From Paraburkholderia ferrariae NBRC 106233 (lineage in GTDB: Bacteria; Pseudomonadota; Gammaproteobacteria; Burkholderiales; Burkholderiaceae), in the NCBI RefSeq assembly GCF_000685035.1, contig NZ_BAYB01000011.1, positions 1 through 64,000 on the forward strand: a stretch of DNA of 64,000 nucleotides, written 5' to 3'. Of this stretch, positions 38,578 through 47,947 are shown in pieces (position 1 is the stretch's first letter; each line of letters starts with the position of its first letter). The position numbers were made by a program, and so were the translations under genes. The notes beneath the pieces were generated by a model. That model searched no databases. It was given only the letters and a program-made list of their open reading frames with translations, and was not told the origin of the DNA.

Positions 38578-39411
38578 ATGTCTAATAGCAGCAGACAGCA
38601 CCAGGGCCACTTCGCGCGCAAGCGCTTCGGCCAGAACTTTCTCGTCGATACGGGCGTGATCGACTCGATCGTCGATACGATCCGCCCGCAGCGCGGCGAA
38701 CGCATGGTCGAAATCGGGCCGGGTCTCGGCGCGCTCACCGGGCCGCTGATCGAACGGCTCGCCACGCCCGAGTCGCCGCTGCACGCGGTGGAACTCGACC
38801 GCGACCTGATCGCGCGCCTCACGAAGAAGTTCGGGCCGCTGCTCGAACTCCATGCGGGCGATGCGCTCGCCTTCGACTTCGCTGCGCTGGCCGCGCCGGG
38901 CGAGAAGCCTTCGCTGCGCATCGTCGGCAACCTGCCGTACAACATCTCGAGCCCGCTGCTCTTTCACCTCGCCGCGTTCGCGCGCTGCGTGATCGACCAG
39001 CACTTCATGCTGCAGAACGAAGTGGTGGAGCGCATGGTGGCCGAGCCGGGCAGCAAGGCATTCGGCCGTCTCACGGTGATGCTGCAGTACCGCTACGTCA
39101 TCGACAAGCTGATCGACGTGCCGCCCGAATCGTTCCAGCCGCCGCCCAAGGTCGATTCGGCCATCGTGCGCATGATTCCCTATGCGCCGCACGAGTTGCC
39201 CGATGTGGACGACGCGATCCTCGGCGATCTCGTGACGGCCGCGTTCTCGCAGCGTCGCAAGATGCTGCGCAACACGCTGGGCGATTATCGCGACCGCGTG
39301 GATTTCGAGGCGCTGGGCTTCGATCTCGCGCGCCGCGCCGAAGAGGTGCCGGTGGAAGAGTACGTGCGCATCGCCCAGGCGCTGGGCGGATCGGCGAAGT
39401 CGGCCGGGTAA
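38578..39411 (+). CDS. rsmA: 16S rRNA dimethyladenosine transferase RsmA (KsgA)
   Basis: Dimethylates two adjacent adenines in helix 45 of 16S rRNA late in small-subunit assembly. 277 residues. Seen: [19 protein letters not shown] at the N-terminus (SAM-binding), [16 protein letters not shown], and the catalytic [15 protein letters not shown] motif [18 protein letters not shown] and [12 protein letters not shown] are the C-terminal family motifs. Last gene of the lptD block; it is tail-to-tail with the EamA transporter gene 55 bp away. Confidence 0.97.
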   Translation: MSNSSRQHQGHFARKRFGQNFLVDTGVIDSIVDTIRPQRGERMVEIGPGLGALTGPLIERLATPESPLHAVELDRDLIARLTKKFGPLLELHAGDALAFDFAALAAPGEKPSLRIVGNLPYNISSPLLFHLAAFARCVIDQHFMLQNEVVERMVAEPGSKAFGRLTVMLQYRYVIDKLIDVPPESFQPPPKVDSAIVRMIPYAPHELPDVDDAILGDLVTAAFSQRRKMLRNTLGDYRDRVDFEALGFDLARRAEEVPVEEYVRIAQALGGSAKSAG

Positions 39412-39466
39412 GGGCACCGAAGCCCACGCGCCGCCCGTGCGCGGCCATGGAGCCAGGGCCTCTGCC

Positions 39467-40405
39467 CTAGCGTCGCTGGGGTTTGGCGGGTGCGTTCACG
39501 AGCGCGATGCCGGCCAGCACGAGCAGCGCAGCGGCGAGAAACCGGCTGCTGAACGACTCGCCGAGCAACAGCACGCCGAACGTCACGCCGAAGAGCGGCG
39601 TGAGGAACGAGAACACCGAAAGCCGCGACGCCATATAGCGCGTGAGCAGCCAGAACCACGTGAGATAGCTCACGAACGCCACGACCACGGCCTGATAGCC
39701 GAGCGCCGCGACGGCAAGCGGCGTGACCGTGCGCACCTCGATCTGGCCGAGCCCTGCCGCGAGCGCGAGCAGCACCACGCCGGACACCGCCAGTTGATAG
39801 AAGAGCGTCTTGCTTGCGCTGACGTGCGCGAGCGTGCTGCTGCGCACGACCACCGTCGTGGCGGCCCACAGCGCGCCGGCGAGCACGCCGAGCGCATCGC
39901 CGGCGAGGCCGGTCAATATCGCGTGCATGTCCTTCGTACCGGTGCGCGCGAAACCATCGGCGAATGCGAGCGCCATGCCGGCAAAGGCCACCGCAACCCC
40001 AACCCACTGCGTGCGCCGCATGCGCTCGCCCGGCGTGAACCAGTGCAGGCCCAGGGCGGTGAAACAGGGGGCGGTGTAGAGGAACACGGCCATGCGCGAC
40101 GCGCTCGTCATCGTGAGGCCGAGAAAGATGCACACGAATTCGCCGGCGAACAGGACGCCCGCAAAGAGCCCGGCCCCCAGCGTGCCGTCCTCGCGAAAGA
40201 GCGGCGTGCCGCGGCTTCGCGCCCAGCCCCAGACCAGCAGCGCGGCGATGGTCGAGCGCAGCCCCGCCTGAAACACGGGCGGCAGCGCCACATTGGTGCT
40301 CTTGATGGCAACTTGCTGCAAGCCCCAGATCGCGCAGAGCACGATCATCAGGATCACAGCCTGACTGTCTGGCGCGCGGCGCGCGGGCAAGGCGAGGGTG
40401 CTCAT
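39467..40405 (-). CDS. EamA/DMT superfamily transporter
   Basis: A 312-residue membrane protein with about ten hydrophobic helices arranged as two EamA repeats. Repeat 1 includes ILMIVLCAIWGLQQVAI and FVCIFLGLTMTSASRMA; repeat 2 includes GVLAGALWAATTVVVRS and ASRLSVFSFLTPLFGVTFGV. The family exports amino acids or small metabolites, or is uncharacterised; substrate unknown. Start: ATG at 40405 (MSTLALPARRAPDSQA) is preferred over the longer open frame starting at 40504, which would add a hydrophilic, lysine-containing leader. Confidence 0.88.
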   Translation of the reverse strand: MSTLALPARRAPDSQAVILMIVLCAIWGLQQVAIKSTNVALPPVFQAGLRSTIAALLVWGWARSRGTPLFREDGTLGAGLFAGVLFAGEFVCIFLGLTMTSASRMAVFLYTAPCFTALGLHWFTPGERMRRTQWVGVAVAFAGMALAFADGFARTGTKDMHAILTGLAGDALGVLAGALWAATTVVVRSSTLAHVSASKTLFYQLAVSGVVLLALAAGLGQIEVRTVTPLAVAALGYQAVVVAFVSYLTWFWLLTRYMASRLSVFSFLTPLFGVTFGVLLLGESFSSRFLAAALLVLAGIALVNAPAKPQRR

Positions 40406-40565
40406 CGGTCGTGTCGGTGGCTGGCGGATAGCGGCGATGTGGCTTGTCGGCCGCTTGTTTGTTGCCTTGTTTGTTACCTGTAAGGCGGACCGATACGATA
40501 CCAAAGTCCGCCTGCCCGCCAGGCCGATACCCCTGCTGCCCTCAGGGTGCGGCGCGCGCCCCTCG

Positions 40566-41507
40566 TCAGTTCGCCGCGCCGCGCTGCGCTTCGTAGGCCT
40601 TCAAATGGCTATAGGCCACGCGCAGCACCGAAAGTGCATCGCTGCTTTGCGCCTCGCCGCCGCGCCGGATCAGGTCGCCCAGCACGTGATCGGCCTCGGT
40701 GCGCGAGCCGTTCTGCACGTCGCGCAGCATCGAGGCCGTGAGCGGCGAGCCGGCCGCGAAAAGCATCGAACGCGAGCGCTCCACGAAGGCGTCGCGCACC
40801 GCGTAGCCGTTTTCGGCCGCGGTGGCGCGGCATTCCGCAAAGAGGCGTTCGACGATCGCTTCGCCATCGGGCGTCGAGAGGATGACGCCCACGGGGGCGC
40901 GCAGGAGACACGTCGAACCGGCCAGCGAGGCAAGGAACACCCACTTCTCCCACATCTCCTGGAGAATGCGCTCGCTGGCTTTCACGTTGAAGCCGGCGTG
41001 GGAGAACGCATCCGCAATCGCCTGCGCGCGCGGCGAGACGCCGCCGCCCAGTTCGCCGAAGGTGATGGCGTGCGCGTCGTTCAGATGCACGATTTCGCGC
41101 GCGGCATTCAGCGTGGAGGCGATCAGGCACACGCCGCCCAGCACGGCCTGGGTGCCAAAGCGTGCCTGCAGGACGTCGAGATGACGCATGCCGTTCAGGA
41201 GCGGCAGGATCGCCGTGGAGGGGCCCACGGCCGCCGCGAAGGACTCGATGGCGTCATCGAGATCGTAGGCCTTGCAACTGAGTAGCACGAGGTCGAAGGG
41301 GCCGGCGCTGGCGAGCGCGTCCTGCGTGACCGCCTGGATCTCGCGCAGCGTGAGGTCGCCGTGAGGGCTGCGAATCACGAGGCCGGCTTCGCGCAACTGG
41401 GCGGCGCGCTGGGGCCGGACCAGAAACGTCACATCGCGCCCGGCGGCGGCGAGCCTGCCGCCGAAGTAACCGCCCGTCGCTCCTGCGCCCACTACCAGAA
41501 TCCGCAT
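40566..41507 (-). CDS. Ketopantoate reductase-family protein (2-dehydropantoate 2-reductase)
   Basis: A 313-residue NADP-dependent reductase of the ApbA/PanE family. The Rossmann motif is ILVVGAGATGGYFGGRLAAAG. The conserved C-terminal-domain lysine region EMWEKWVFLASLAGSTCL matches the catalytic Lys position of PanE, and FGELGGGVSPRAQAIADAF is the inter-domain segment. Burkholderia genomes usually carry several paralogues, so a role in pantothenate synthesis is plausible but not certain. It is divergent from gloA with 161 bp between starts. Confidence 0.87.
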   Translation of the reverse strand: MRILVVGAGATGGYFGGRLAAAGRDVTFLVRPQRAAQLREAGLVIRSPHGDLTLREIQAVTQDALASAGPFDLVLLSCKAYDLDDAIESFAAAVGPSTAILPLLNGMRHLDVLQARFGTQAVLGGVCLIASTLNAAREIVHLNDAHAITFGELGGGVSPRAQAIADAFSHAGFNVKASERILQEMWEKWVFLASLAGSTCLLRAPVGVILSTPDGEAIVERLFAECRATAAENGYAVRDAFVERSRSMLFAAGSPLTASMLRDVQNGSRTEADHVLGDLIRRGGEAQSSDALSVLRVAYSHLKAYEAQRGAAN

Positions 41508-41668
41508 GTCTGCTCCTTGAATCGATTGTCTGTCAGGCTTCCCGCTGCCCGCGGCAAATTCGGGATGGCGATCATGCTAGAGCAAATCGGCGGCGTTTGC
41601 CGGCGTCGGCACGCGCCACGGGATTTTGGTAGAGTCGCGGTTTTGACGACGGCCAAACGGAGTACACG

Positions 41669-42055
41669 ATGCGCCTCCTCCATACGATGATCCGGGTCGG
41701 CGACCTCGATCGCTCGATCAAGTTCTACACCGAACTGCTCGGCATGAAACTGCTGCGCCGCGAGGACTACCCCGACGGCAAGTTCACGCTCGCGTTCGTG
41801 GGCTACACCGACGAGCGCAACGGCACGGTGATCGAGCTTACCCACAACTGGGACACGCCTGCCTACGACCTCGGCACGGGATTCGGCCATCTGGCCGTGG
41901 AGGTCGAGGATGCGTACGCGGCCTGTGCGAAGATCAAGGAGCAGGGCGGCACGGTGGTGCGCGAGGCCGGACCGATGAAACACGGCACGACGGTGATCGC
42001 GTTCGCGACCGATCCGGATGGCTACAAGATCGAGTTCATCCAGAAGAAGCAGTAA
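41669..42055 (+). CDS. gloA: Lactoylglutathione lyase (glyoxalase I)
   Basis: Converts the methylglyoxal-glutathione hemithioacetal to S-lactoylglutathione. 128 residues, two VOC beta-alpha-beta-beta-beta modules. The expected metal ligands are present: His5 ([10 protein letters not shown]), Glu in VIELTHNWD, His in GFGHLAVEV and Glu in KIEFIQ. The glyoxalase I signature [20 protein letters not shown] is intact. Nickel/cobalt rather than zinc dependence is usual for this length class. Confidence 0.96.
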   Translation: MRLLHTMIRVGDLDRSIKFYTELLGMKLLRREDYPDGKFTLAFVGYTDERNGTVIELTHNWDTPAYDLGTGFGHLAVEVEDAYAACAKIKEQGGTVVREAGPMKHGTTVIAFATDPDGYKIEFIQKKQ

Positions 42056-42067
42056 AGATGTGGCCGG

Positions 42068-42089
42068 GGCACCGGAATTGCCCGGTGCC
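42068..42089 (+). other. Hairpin between convergent gloA and the YgjP-like gene
   Basis: Perfect 8-bp inverted repeat GGCACCGG / CCGGTGCC with a 6-nt loop, 13 bp after the gloA stop. There is no T tract, so it is not a classical terminator; it may mark the 3' end of the gloA transcript or be a rho-dependent stop aid. Confidence 0.4.
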
Positions 42090-42207
42090 GCCTGGAATCG
42101 CCTGGAATTGCCCCGGCGGTCGGCCGGATTCCCGGTGCGATCGATCATACGGACTGCTATGTATCGATAGTGCGCGCACCGCCCGGGCCGCAACGCGCCC
42201 TAAGCCT

Positions 42208-43086
42208 TCACATCTCCACCGGGCACTGCTTCAGCGCCTTCCTCGCCTCGCGAAACTCCGGAAAGATCGACTCCACCGTCCGCCAGAACCGCGGACTATG
42301 GTTCATCTCCCGCAAATGCGCGAGTTCGTGCGCGACGACATAGTCCACGACCGGGAGCGGGAAGTGAATCAGCCGCCAGTTCAGCCGTATCCGGCCTTCG
42401 CTCGAGCAGCTTCCCCAGCGCGTGGCAGCGGAAGAAAGCGCATAAGAGCGGAACGCGACGCCCAGTTTCTCCGCATAAGCCGCAAGCCGCTCGCCGAACA
42501 GGCGCGTCGCTTCGCCCTGCAGCCAGCCGGTCACGCGGTCCTTGATCTGCTGCGCGTCCGCGTGCGACGGCAGCGGCAGGGCGAGCACTCGCGTGGTTTC
42601 ATCGAAGGCAAGATGGGCCGCGCCCAGCCGCAGTCGTATCGGCTTGCCGAGATAAGGAAGTTCAGCCCCGTCGCCCCATTGCACGCGCGGCAGCGCACGC
42701 TGCTCGGTGCGCGTTTGCCATTCGGCCAGTTTCGCAAAGATCCAGCGCTGCTTTTCCGCGATGGCTGTTTCGATGTCGGCGAGCGTCACCCAGCGCGGCG
42801 CGGTGACGGCAAGCCCCGTGCCGTCGATCACGAAACCAATGGATTTGCGCGACGATCGTTTGAGGTGGTAATGCAGCGTGCACGCGCCGAGCACGACCGC
42901 GCGCAAGCGTGTGCCGTCCGGTGCGAGGGGCACCGGGTTCGACGGCTGGGAGGGTGTCGGCGTAAGGGTGGGAGTCGAGCCCGGCGAGGGCGGGACAGCG
43001 TGCCCGAGCGCCTCCCCGAAAAGCGGCAAATCGAGCTGCCGGTTATCAAGCGCCGCAGCGGGCCGCGGCGTATTGGACTTCTGCAT
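42208..43086 (-). CDS. YgjP-like (DUF45/M48-type) zinc metallopeptidase
   Basis: A 292-residue protein. The C-terminal half has the zinc motif HELAHLREMNHSPRFW (HExxH with a downstream His), preceded by RWGSCSSEGRIRLNWRLIHF, which together identify the YgjP/WLM (DUF45) peptidase family. The first ~60 residues are Pro/Thr/Ser-rich and look disordered. No signal peptide is seen, so it is probably cytoplasmic. Start ATG at 43086 (MQKSNTPRP) is preferred over the in-frame start at 43194, which adds an arginine-rich leader. It lies downstream of plsC in the same direction. Confidence 0.88.
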   Translation of the reverse strand: MQKSNTPRPAAALDNRQLDLPLFGEALGHAVPPSPGSTPTLTPTPSQPSNPVPLAPDGTRLRAVVLGACTLHYHLKRSSRKSIGFVIDGTGLAVTAPRWVTLADIETAIAEKQRWIFAKLAEWQTRTEQRALPRVQWGDGAELPYLGKPIRLRLGAAHLAFDETTRVLALPLPSHADAQQIKDRVTGWLQGEATRLFGERLAAYAEKLGVAFRSYALSSAATRWGSCSSEGRIRLNWRLIHFPLPVVDYVVAHELAHLREMNHSPRFWRTVESIFPEFREARKALKQCPVEM

Positions 43087-43162
43087 CGTCAGGTCTGTAG
43101 CGATTGATCGCGTGGCGCGTGGCGCGTGGGCCAGGCCCGCGCCGCTTATCGGCCCGCTCGCG

Positions 43163-43924
43163 TCAGATGCGAGCCGCGTTCGCCGACGCGCCATCCGTCT
43201 CGCGGTACGCCGCCGGATCGATGCGCCGCATCTCGGCTTCGATCCACTGCTCCACGCGCGTATTGACTGCGTCGGGCGAGAGTCCGGTCGTCTCGATCGG
43301 CTTGCCGATCGACACCGTGACTATACCCGGATATTTAATGAACGAGTTGCGGGGCCAGACGCGCCCCGCATTGTGGGCAATCGGCACCACCGGCGCGCCG
43401 GTTTCGATGGCGAAGCGCGCGCCGCCGGTCTTGTACTTGCCCTGCTTGCCGACAGGCGTGCGCGTGCCTTCCGGAAACATGATGACCCAGGCGCCTTCGG
43501 CCATGCGCTGCCGGCCCTGGCGCGTCACCGAATCGAAGGCGTGCTTGCCTTCCTTGCGGTTGATCTGAACCATCTTCAGCATGCCGAGCGCCCAGCCGAA
43601 GAACGGCACGTACAGCAGTTCGCGCTTGAACACGTAGCACAGCGGGCGCGGCATCAGCGCCGGAAACGCCAGCGTTTCCCATGCCGACTGATGCTTCGAG
43701 AGCAGCACGGCCGGGCCGTCCGGCAGGTTCTCCCAGCCCTCGATGCGGTAGCGGATGCCGTTGAGCCAGCGCGTGACGAAGAGCGTCGTGCGGCACCAGC
43801 CCACCGCCATCCAGTAGCGCCGGTCGGCGTTCATGAACGGGAACGCGATGAAGCACGCCGTTGCGTACGGCATGGTGAACGCGATGAAGTAGATGAACAG
43901 CAGCAGGGAGCGGAGAAAGCGCAT
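43163..43924 (-). CDS. plsC: 1-acyl-sn-glycerol-3-phosphate acyltransferase
   Basis: Membrane enzyme that acylates lysophosphatidic acid to phosphatidic acid. 253 residues. The N-terminal anchor is LLLFIYFIAFTMPYATACF. The catalytic block 1 is LSKHQSAWETLAF, with Glu in place of the more usual Asp of the Hx4D motif; block 3 FPEGTRTPVGKQG is intact, and VVPIAHNAGRVWPRNSF is the block 4 region. It follows gmhB by 78 bp on the same strand. Confidence 0.93.
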   Translation of the reverse strand: MRFLRSLLLFIYFIAFTMPYATACFIAFPFMNADRRYWMAVGWCRTTLFVTRWLNGIRYRIEGWENLPDGPAVLLSKHQSAWETLAFPALMPRPLCYVFKRELLYVPFFGWALGMLKMVQINRKEGKHAFDSVTRQGRQRMAEGAWVIMFPEGTRTPVGKQGKYKTGGARFAIETGAPVVPIAHNAGRVWPRNSFIKYPGIVTVSIGKPIETTGLSPDAVNTRVEQWIEAEMRRIDPAAYRETDGASANAARI

Positions 43925-44002
43925 CGGTCGGGGCGGAAGGGTTGGGCGAGCGGCGCGCCTGAGGCACGCGCCGCCGTGGCCGTTCGGGTTAGCGTGGCGT
44001 GC

Positions 44003-44566
44003 TCAGGCCGGCTCGCTCGCGAGGAAGTCGAGCGCGAACGCGCGCAGGTCCGCATGGACCTGGGTGCCCTCGGGCAGCCCGCCCGCGCTCAGCGTTTTTT
44101 CGCCCTTGCCGGTGAGTACGAGATGCGTGCGAAAACCGAGCGCGGCGCCGGCCTGCAGGTCGCGCAGCGAGTCGCCCACCACGGCCGTTTCCTCGGGGTC
44201 GATCTCGAAGCGCTCGGCGAGCATCTTCAGCATGCCGGGCTTCGGCTTGCGGCAGTCGCAGTGGTCCTGCGCCGTGTGCGGGCAGAAGAACACGGCGTCG
44301 ATACGCCCACCCACGGCCGCCGCGAGGCGGTGCATCTTCGCGTGCATGGCGTTGAGCGCGGCCATGTCGAAGAGGCCCCGGCCAATGCCGGACTGGTTCG
44401 TCGCCACCGCAACGCGATAACCCGCCTGGTTCAGGCGGGCGATCGCTTCGAGGCTGCCGGGGATGGCGATCCATTCGTCGGGCGACTTGATGTACGCGTC
44501 GGAATCGACGTTGATCACGCCGTCGCGGTCGAGGATCACGAGTTTTCTGCTGGAACTGGTCGGCAT
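44003..44566 (-). CDS. gmhB: D-glycero-beta-D-manno-heptose 1,7-bisphosphate 7-phosphatase
   Basis: HAD-superfamily phosphatase in ADP-heptose synthesis for the LPS inner core. 187 residues. Motif I is LVILDRDGVIN (nucleophile and acid Asp), motif II is VATNQSGIGRG, and motif IV is VVGDSLRDLQAG. The zinc-binding cluster CPHTAQDHCDCRKPKPGM (Cys/His residues) is specific to the GmhB group. It lies between glyS (30 bp) and plsC, so it is cotranscribed with them. Confidence 0.95.
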   Translation of the reverse strand: MPTSSSRKLVILDRDGVINVDSDAYIKSPDEWIAIPGSLEAIARLNQAGYRVAVATNQSGIGRGLFDMAALNAMHAKMHRLAAAVGGRIDAVFFCPHTAQDHCDCRKPKPGMLKMLAERFEIDPEETAVVGDSLRDLQAGAALGFRTHLVLTGKGEKTLSAGGLPEGTQVHADLRAFALDFLASEPA

Positions 44567-44596
44567 GGCGTCGCGCTCAGTGTGGGCCCGGGGGCG

Positions 44597-46696
44597 TCAG
44601 GCGGCGAGCCGCGAGATGTCCGCTACGCGGTTCATCTGCCGGTGCAGCGCCTTGAGCAGCGCGAGCCGGTTGGCCCGCAGCGCCGGGTCTTCGGCGTTCA
44701 CCATCACGTCGTTGAAGAAGGTGTCCACCGTTTCGCGCAGCGCCGCGAGCGCCGTGAGGGCGCCCGTGTATTCGCGGGCCGCGAGCTGCGACTCCACGCG
44801 CGGCGCAACCTGTTCGAGCTGCGCGTAGAGCGCCTTTTCGGCCGCTTCGACGAAGAGCGCGACCTGCACGCCGGCGTCGTCGGCGACCTCGGACTTCTTG
44901 AGGATGTTCGAGATGCGCTTGTTCGCCGCCGCGAGCGACGCCGCTTCCGCGAGCGCCGCGAATTCGCGCACCGCGTCGAGGCGCGCGACGATGTCGTCGA
45001 GGCGCGTGGGATTCATGGCGAGCACCGCGTCGATTTCGGCGGCGGCGTAGCCGCGCTCGCGCAGCAGACCGCGCAGGCGGTCCATGCAGAATTCGTAGAT
45101 CGCAGCCGTCGAATCGGTCACGGCCGGCACGTTCGCGAACTGGGCCTGCGCCGCGCGCAGCAGTTCGAGAAGATCGAGCGGCAACTGCTTTTCGACGAGG
45201 ATGCGCAGCACGCCCAGCGCGTGACGGCGCAGCGCGAACGGGTCCTTTTCGCCGGTGGGCGCGAGGCCGATGCCCCAGATGCCCACGAGCGTTTCGAGCT
45301 TGTCCGCGAGCGCGACGATCGTGCCCGTCGGCGTGGCCGGCAGGGCGTCGCCGGAGAAGCGCGGCTGGTAGTGTTCGGAGCACGCAATCGCCACTTCTTC
45401 GGGCTCGCCGTCGTGGCGCGCGTAGTACGTGCCCATCGTGCCTTGCAGCTCGGGGAACTCGCCCACCATGTCGGTCAGCAGGTCGGCTTTCGCGAGGCGC
45501 GCGCCGCGCCTCGCGAGCGCGACATCGGCGCCGGCCCGTTGTGCGATTTCGCCGGCGAGCGTTTCGAGGCGCTCCACGCGCTGCAGTTGCGAGCCGAGCT
45601 TGTTGTGGTACACGACGTTCGCGAGCAGCGGCACGCGATCGGCCAGCGGCTTTTTCTTGTCCTGCTCGAAGAAGAACTTGGCGTCGGCCAGACGCGGGCG
45701 CACCACGCGTTCGTTGCCTTCCACGATCTCGACCGGCGTGTCGGTCGCGATGTTCGAGACGATCAGGAAGCGCGAGCGCAGGCGGCCTTCGGCGTCGGTG
45801 AGCGCGAAGTACTTCTGGTTCGTCTGCATCGTGAGGATCAGGCACTCCTGCGGCACCTGCAGGAATTCGTCCTCGAACCTGCAGGCGTACACCACCGGCC
45901 ATTCGACGAGCGAGTTCACTTCGTCGAGCAGCGCTTCGGGCATCACGACCTTGTCCTCGCCCGCGGCGGCGATCAACTGCGAGCGGATCGATTCGCGCCG
46001 GTCCGCGTAGTTTGCGATCACGGAACCCTTGTGCTTGAGCGCGTGCGCGTAGTCGTCGGCGCGCGTGATGGCGATCGGGCCTTCGGAGAGGAAGCGGTGG
46101 CCGCGCGTGGTGTCGCCGGCGTCCACGCCGAATGCGCTCACCGGCACGATCTGGTCGCCGTGCAGCGCGATGAGGCGATGCACGGGGCGCACGAACTGCA
46201 CGTTGCTGCCGTCCGGGCGCTGGTAGGTCATGACCTTCGGGATCGGCAGCTTCGTGAGCGCTTCGTCGAGCACCGCCTGCAGGCCGTCGGCGAGCGTCGC
46301 GCCGGGTGCGGCATAACGCAGGAAGAAGGCTTCGTTCTTGCCGTCCGAGGCGCGTTCGAGCTCGCTCACCGGGAAGTCGGGGAAGCCGAGCGCCGCGAGC
46401 TTCTTCGCGAGCGGCGCGGTGGGCTGGCCGTTCGCATCGAGCGCGACCGAGACGGGCAGCACTTTTTCGCGCACCTGCTTTTCGGGCGCGACGCTGCGCA
46501 CGTTCCTGATCGTCACCGCGAGGCGGCGCGGCGTGGCGTAGCGTTCGAACGAGAGGTCGCCTTCGATCAGGTCGCGTGCGGCGAGGCGCTCGGCGATACC
46601 TTCGGCGAACGCGTCGCCGAGGCGCGCGAGCGCCTTCGGCGGCAGTTCCTCGGTCAGCAGTTCGACGAGGAGAGTGGCGTGATGGGCTTGGGTCAT
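44597..46696 (-). CDS. glyS: Glycyl-tRNA synthetase beta subunit
   Basis: Beta subunit of the alpha2-beta2 bacterial glycyl-tRNA synthetase; 699 residues, the family length. Starts [19 protein letters not shown], a near-invariant GlyS N-terminus. HD-domain and DALR-type anticodon-binding segments fill the C-terminal half ([20 protein letters not shown] is equivalent to the [14 protein letters not shown] region). The start lies 16 bp after glyQ, on the same strand. Functional only with GlyQ. Confidence 0.97.
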   Translation of the reverse strand: MTQAHHATLLVELLTEELPPKALARLGDAFAEGIAERLAARDLIEGDLSFERYATPRRLAVTIRNVRSVAPEKQVREKVLPVSVALDANGQPTAPLAKKLAALGFPDFPVSELERASDGKNEAFFLRYAAPGATLADGLQAVLDEALTKLPIPKVMTYQRPDGSNVQFVRPVHRLIALHGDQIVPVSAFGVDAGDTTRGHRFLSEGPIAITRADDYAHALKHKGSVIANYADRRESIRSQLIAAAGEDKVVMPEALLDEVNSLVEWPVVYACRFEDEFLQVPQECLILTMQTNQKYFALTDAEGRLRSRFLIVSNIATDTPVEIVEGNERVVRPRLADAKFFFEQDKKKPLADRVPLLANVVYHNKLGSQLQRVERLETLAGEIAQRAGADVALARRGARLAKADLLTDMVGEFPELQGTMGTYYARHDGEPEEVAIACSEHYQPRFSGDALPATPTGTIVALADKLETLVGIWGIGLAPTGEKDPFALRRHALGVLRILVEKQLPLDLLELLRAAQAQFANVPAVTDSTAAIYEFCMDRLRGLLRERGYAAAEIDAVLAMNPTRLDDIVARLDAVREFAALAEAASLAAANKRISNILKKSEVADDAGVQVALFVEAAEKALYAQLEQVAPRVESQLAAREYTGALTALAALRETVDTFFNDVMVNAEDPALRANRLALLKALHRQMNRVADISRLAA

Positions 46697-46712
46697 TGTT
46701 CTGGTGATCCGG

Positions 46713-47720
46713 TCATTCCTCGTCGAACTTGCGTTCGACCTTCAGCGGCGGCGCCCAGGCGGGCATCGCGGCGTCCTGTTCGTCGGTGGTGAGGCCGGGC
46801 ACGCCGTGCACCGGATTGCCGAGCATCGGGAAGCCGAGCTTTTCGCGCGAATCGTAATACGACTGCGCGACGCTGCGCGAAAGCGCGCGAATGCGGCCGA
46901 TGTAGGCGGCGCGCTCGGTCACGGAGATCGCGCCGCGGGCGTCGAGCAGGTTGAACGTGTGAGCGGCCTTGAGCACGAGTTCGTAGGCGGGCAGCGCGAG
47001 CTGCATTTCCATCATGCGCTTCGCTTCGCCTTCGTACGCGTTGAAGAACGTGAAGAGGAGATCGACGTTCGCGTGCTCGAAGTTGTAGGTGGACTGCTCG
47101 ACTTCGTTCTGGTGGTACACGTCGCCGTAGGTGAGGCGGCGGATCTCGGGGCCGTTCGGGCCTTGCTCTTCCCACTCGGTCCACACGAGGTCGTACACGT
47201 TCTCGACCTTCTGCAGGTACATCGCGAGGCGCTCGAGCCCGTAGGTGATTTCGCCCAGCACCGGCTTGCAGTCGAGGCCGCCCACCTGCTGGAAGTAGGT
47301 GAACTGCGTGACTTCCATGCCGTTCAGCCACACTTCCCAGCCAAGGCCCCAGGCGCCGAGCGTGGGGTTCTCCCAGTCGTCTTCCACGAAGCGCACGTCG
47401 TTCTGCTGGAGGTCGAAGCCCAGTGCTTCGAGCGAGCCGAGGTACAGGTCGAGGATGTTTTCCGGCGCGGGCTTGAGCACCACCTGGTACTGGTAGTAGT
47501 GCTGCAGGCGGTTCGGGTTTTCGCCGTAGCGGCCGTCCTTGGGGCGCCGCGAGGGTTGCACGTAGGCGGCTCGCCACGGCTCGGGGCCGATTGCGCGCAG
47601 GAAGGTATGGACGTGCGAGGTGCCGGCGCCGACTTCCATGTCGATCGGCTGGAGCAGCGCGCAGCCCTGCTTGTCCCAGTAAGACTGGAGCGTCAGGATG
47701 ATTTGCTGAAACGTGAGCAT
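46713..47720 (-). CDS. glyQ: Glycyl-tRNA synthetase alpha subunit
   Basis: Catalytic alpha subunit (class II) of glycyl-tRNA synthetase; 335 residues from the ATG at 47720. N-terminal [20 protein letters not shown] and PYDMEVGAG-like [14 protein letters not shown] are signatures, with [20 protein letters not shown] as motif 2 and [15 protein letters not shown] as motif 3. The longer open frames upstream run through lnt in another frame and are not coding. 16 bp before glyS. Confidence 0.97.
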   Translation of the reverse strand: MLTFQQIILTLQSYWDKQGCALLQPIDMEVGAGTSHVHTFLRAIGPEPWRAAYVQPSRRPKDGRYGENPNRLQHYYQYQVVLKPAPENILDLYLGSLEALGFDLQQNDVRFVEDDWENPTLGAWGLGWEVWLNGMEVTQFTYFQQVGGLDCKPVLGEITYGLERLAMYLQKVENVYDLVWTEWEEQGPNGPEIRRLTYGDVYHQNEVEQSTYNFEHANVDLLFTFFNAYEGEAKRMMEMQLALPAYELVLKAAHTFNLLDARGAISVTERAAYIGRIRALSRSVAQSYYDSREKLGFPMLGNPVHGVPGLTTDEQDAAMPAWAPPLKVERKFDEE

Positions 47721-47856
47721 GAAATGCCTGCAGTTTGCTTTTTTGGGGCAGGAAGCGGCGGCTTCCGGCGGCGCGCACGGGCGAGGCGCCCGGCAGCCCT
47801 GGCCGGGAAGGCCTGGTGCTAAAACGTTGAATTTTACCGGATCGGCGCGGCGTTGA

Positions 47857-47886
47857 GACCTGGGCCCGTATTTCGGGGCCCAGGTC
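47857..47886 (-). other. 11-bp perfect inverted repeat between lnt and glyQ
   Basis: GACCTGGGCCC and GGGCCCAGGTC flank an 8-nt loop, in the 227-bp gap between the lnt stop and the glyQ start on the minus strand. No T tract follows in the direction of transcription. Candidate roles are a rho-dependent end for lnt transcripts, an RNA processing site or an operator; the nearby TAAAAT (minus strand, around 47834) could be a -10 for glyQ. Confidence 0.5.
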
Positions 47887-47947
47887 CGGGTGCGCAGGGG
47901 TGCAGCGCTGGGGCGCAGTGGGCGCCGCGGACCACCCGGCGGCTGTG

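Noticed and set aside
42878..46792. A 1304-residue open frame on the plus strand
   Set aside because: It is antisense to the YgjP-like gene, plsC, gmhB and glyS, all with clear motifs. Its composition (Arg, Val, His, Ala-rich, no domain) is typical of the complement of GC-rich coding DNA.
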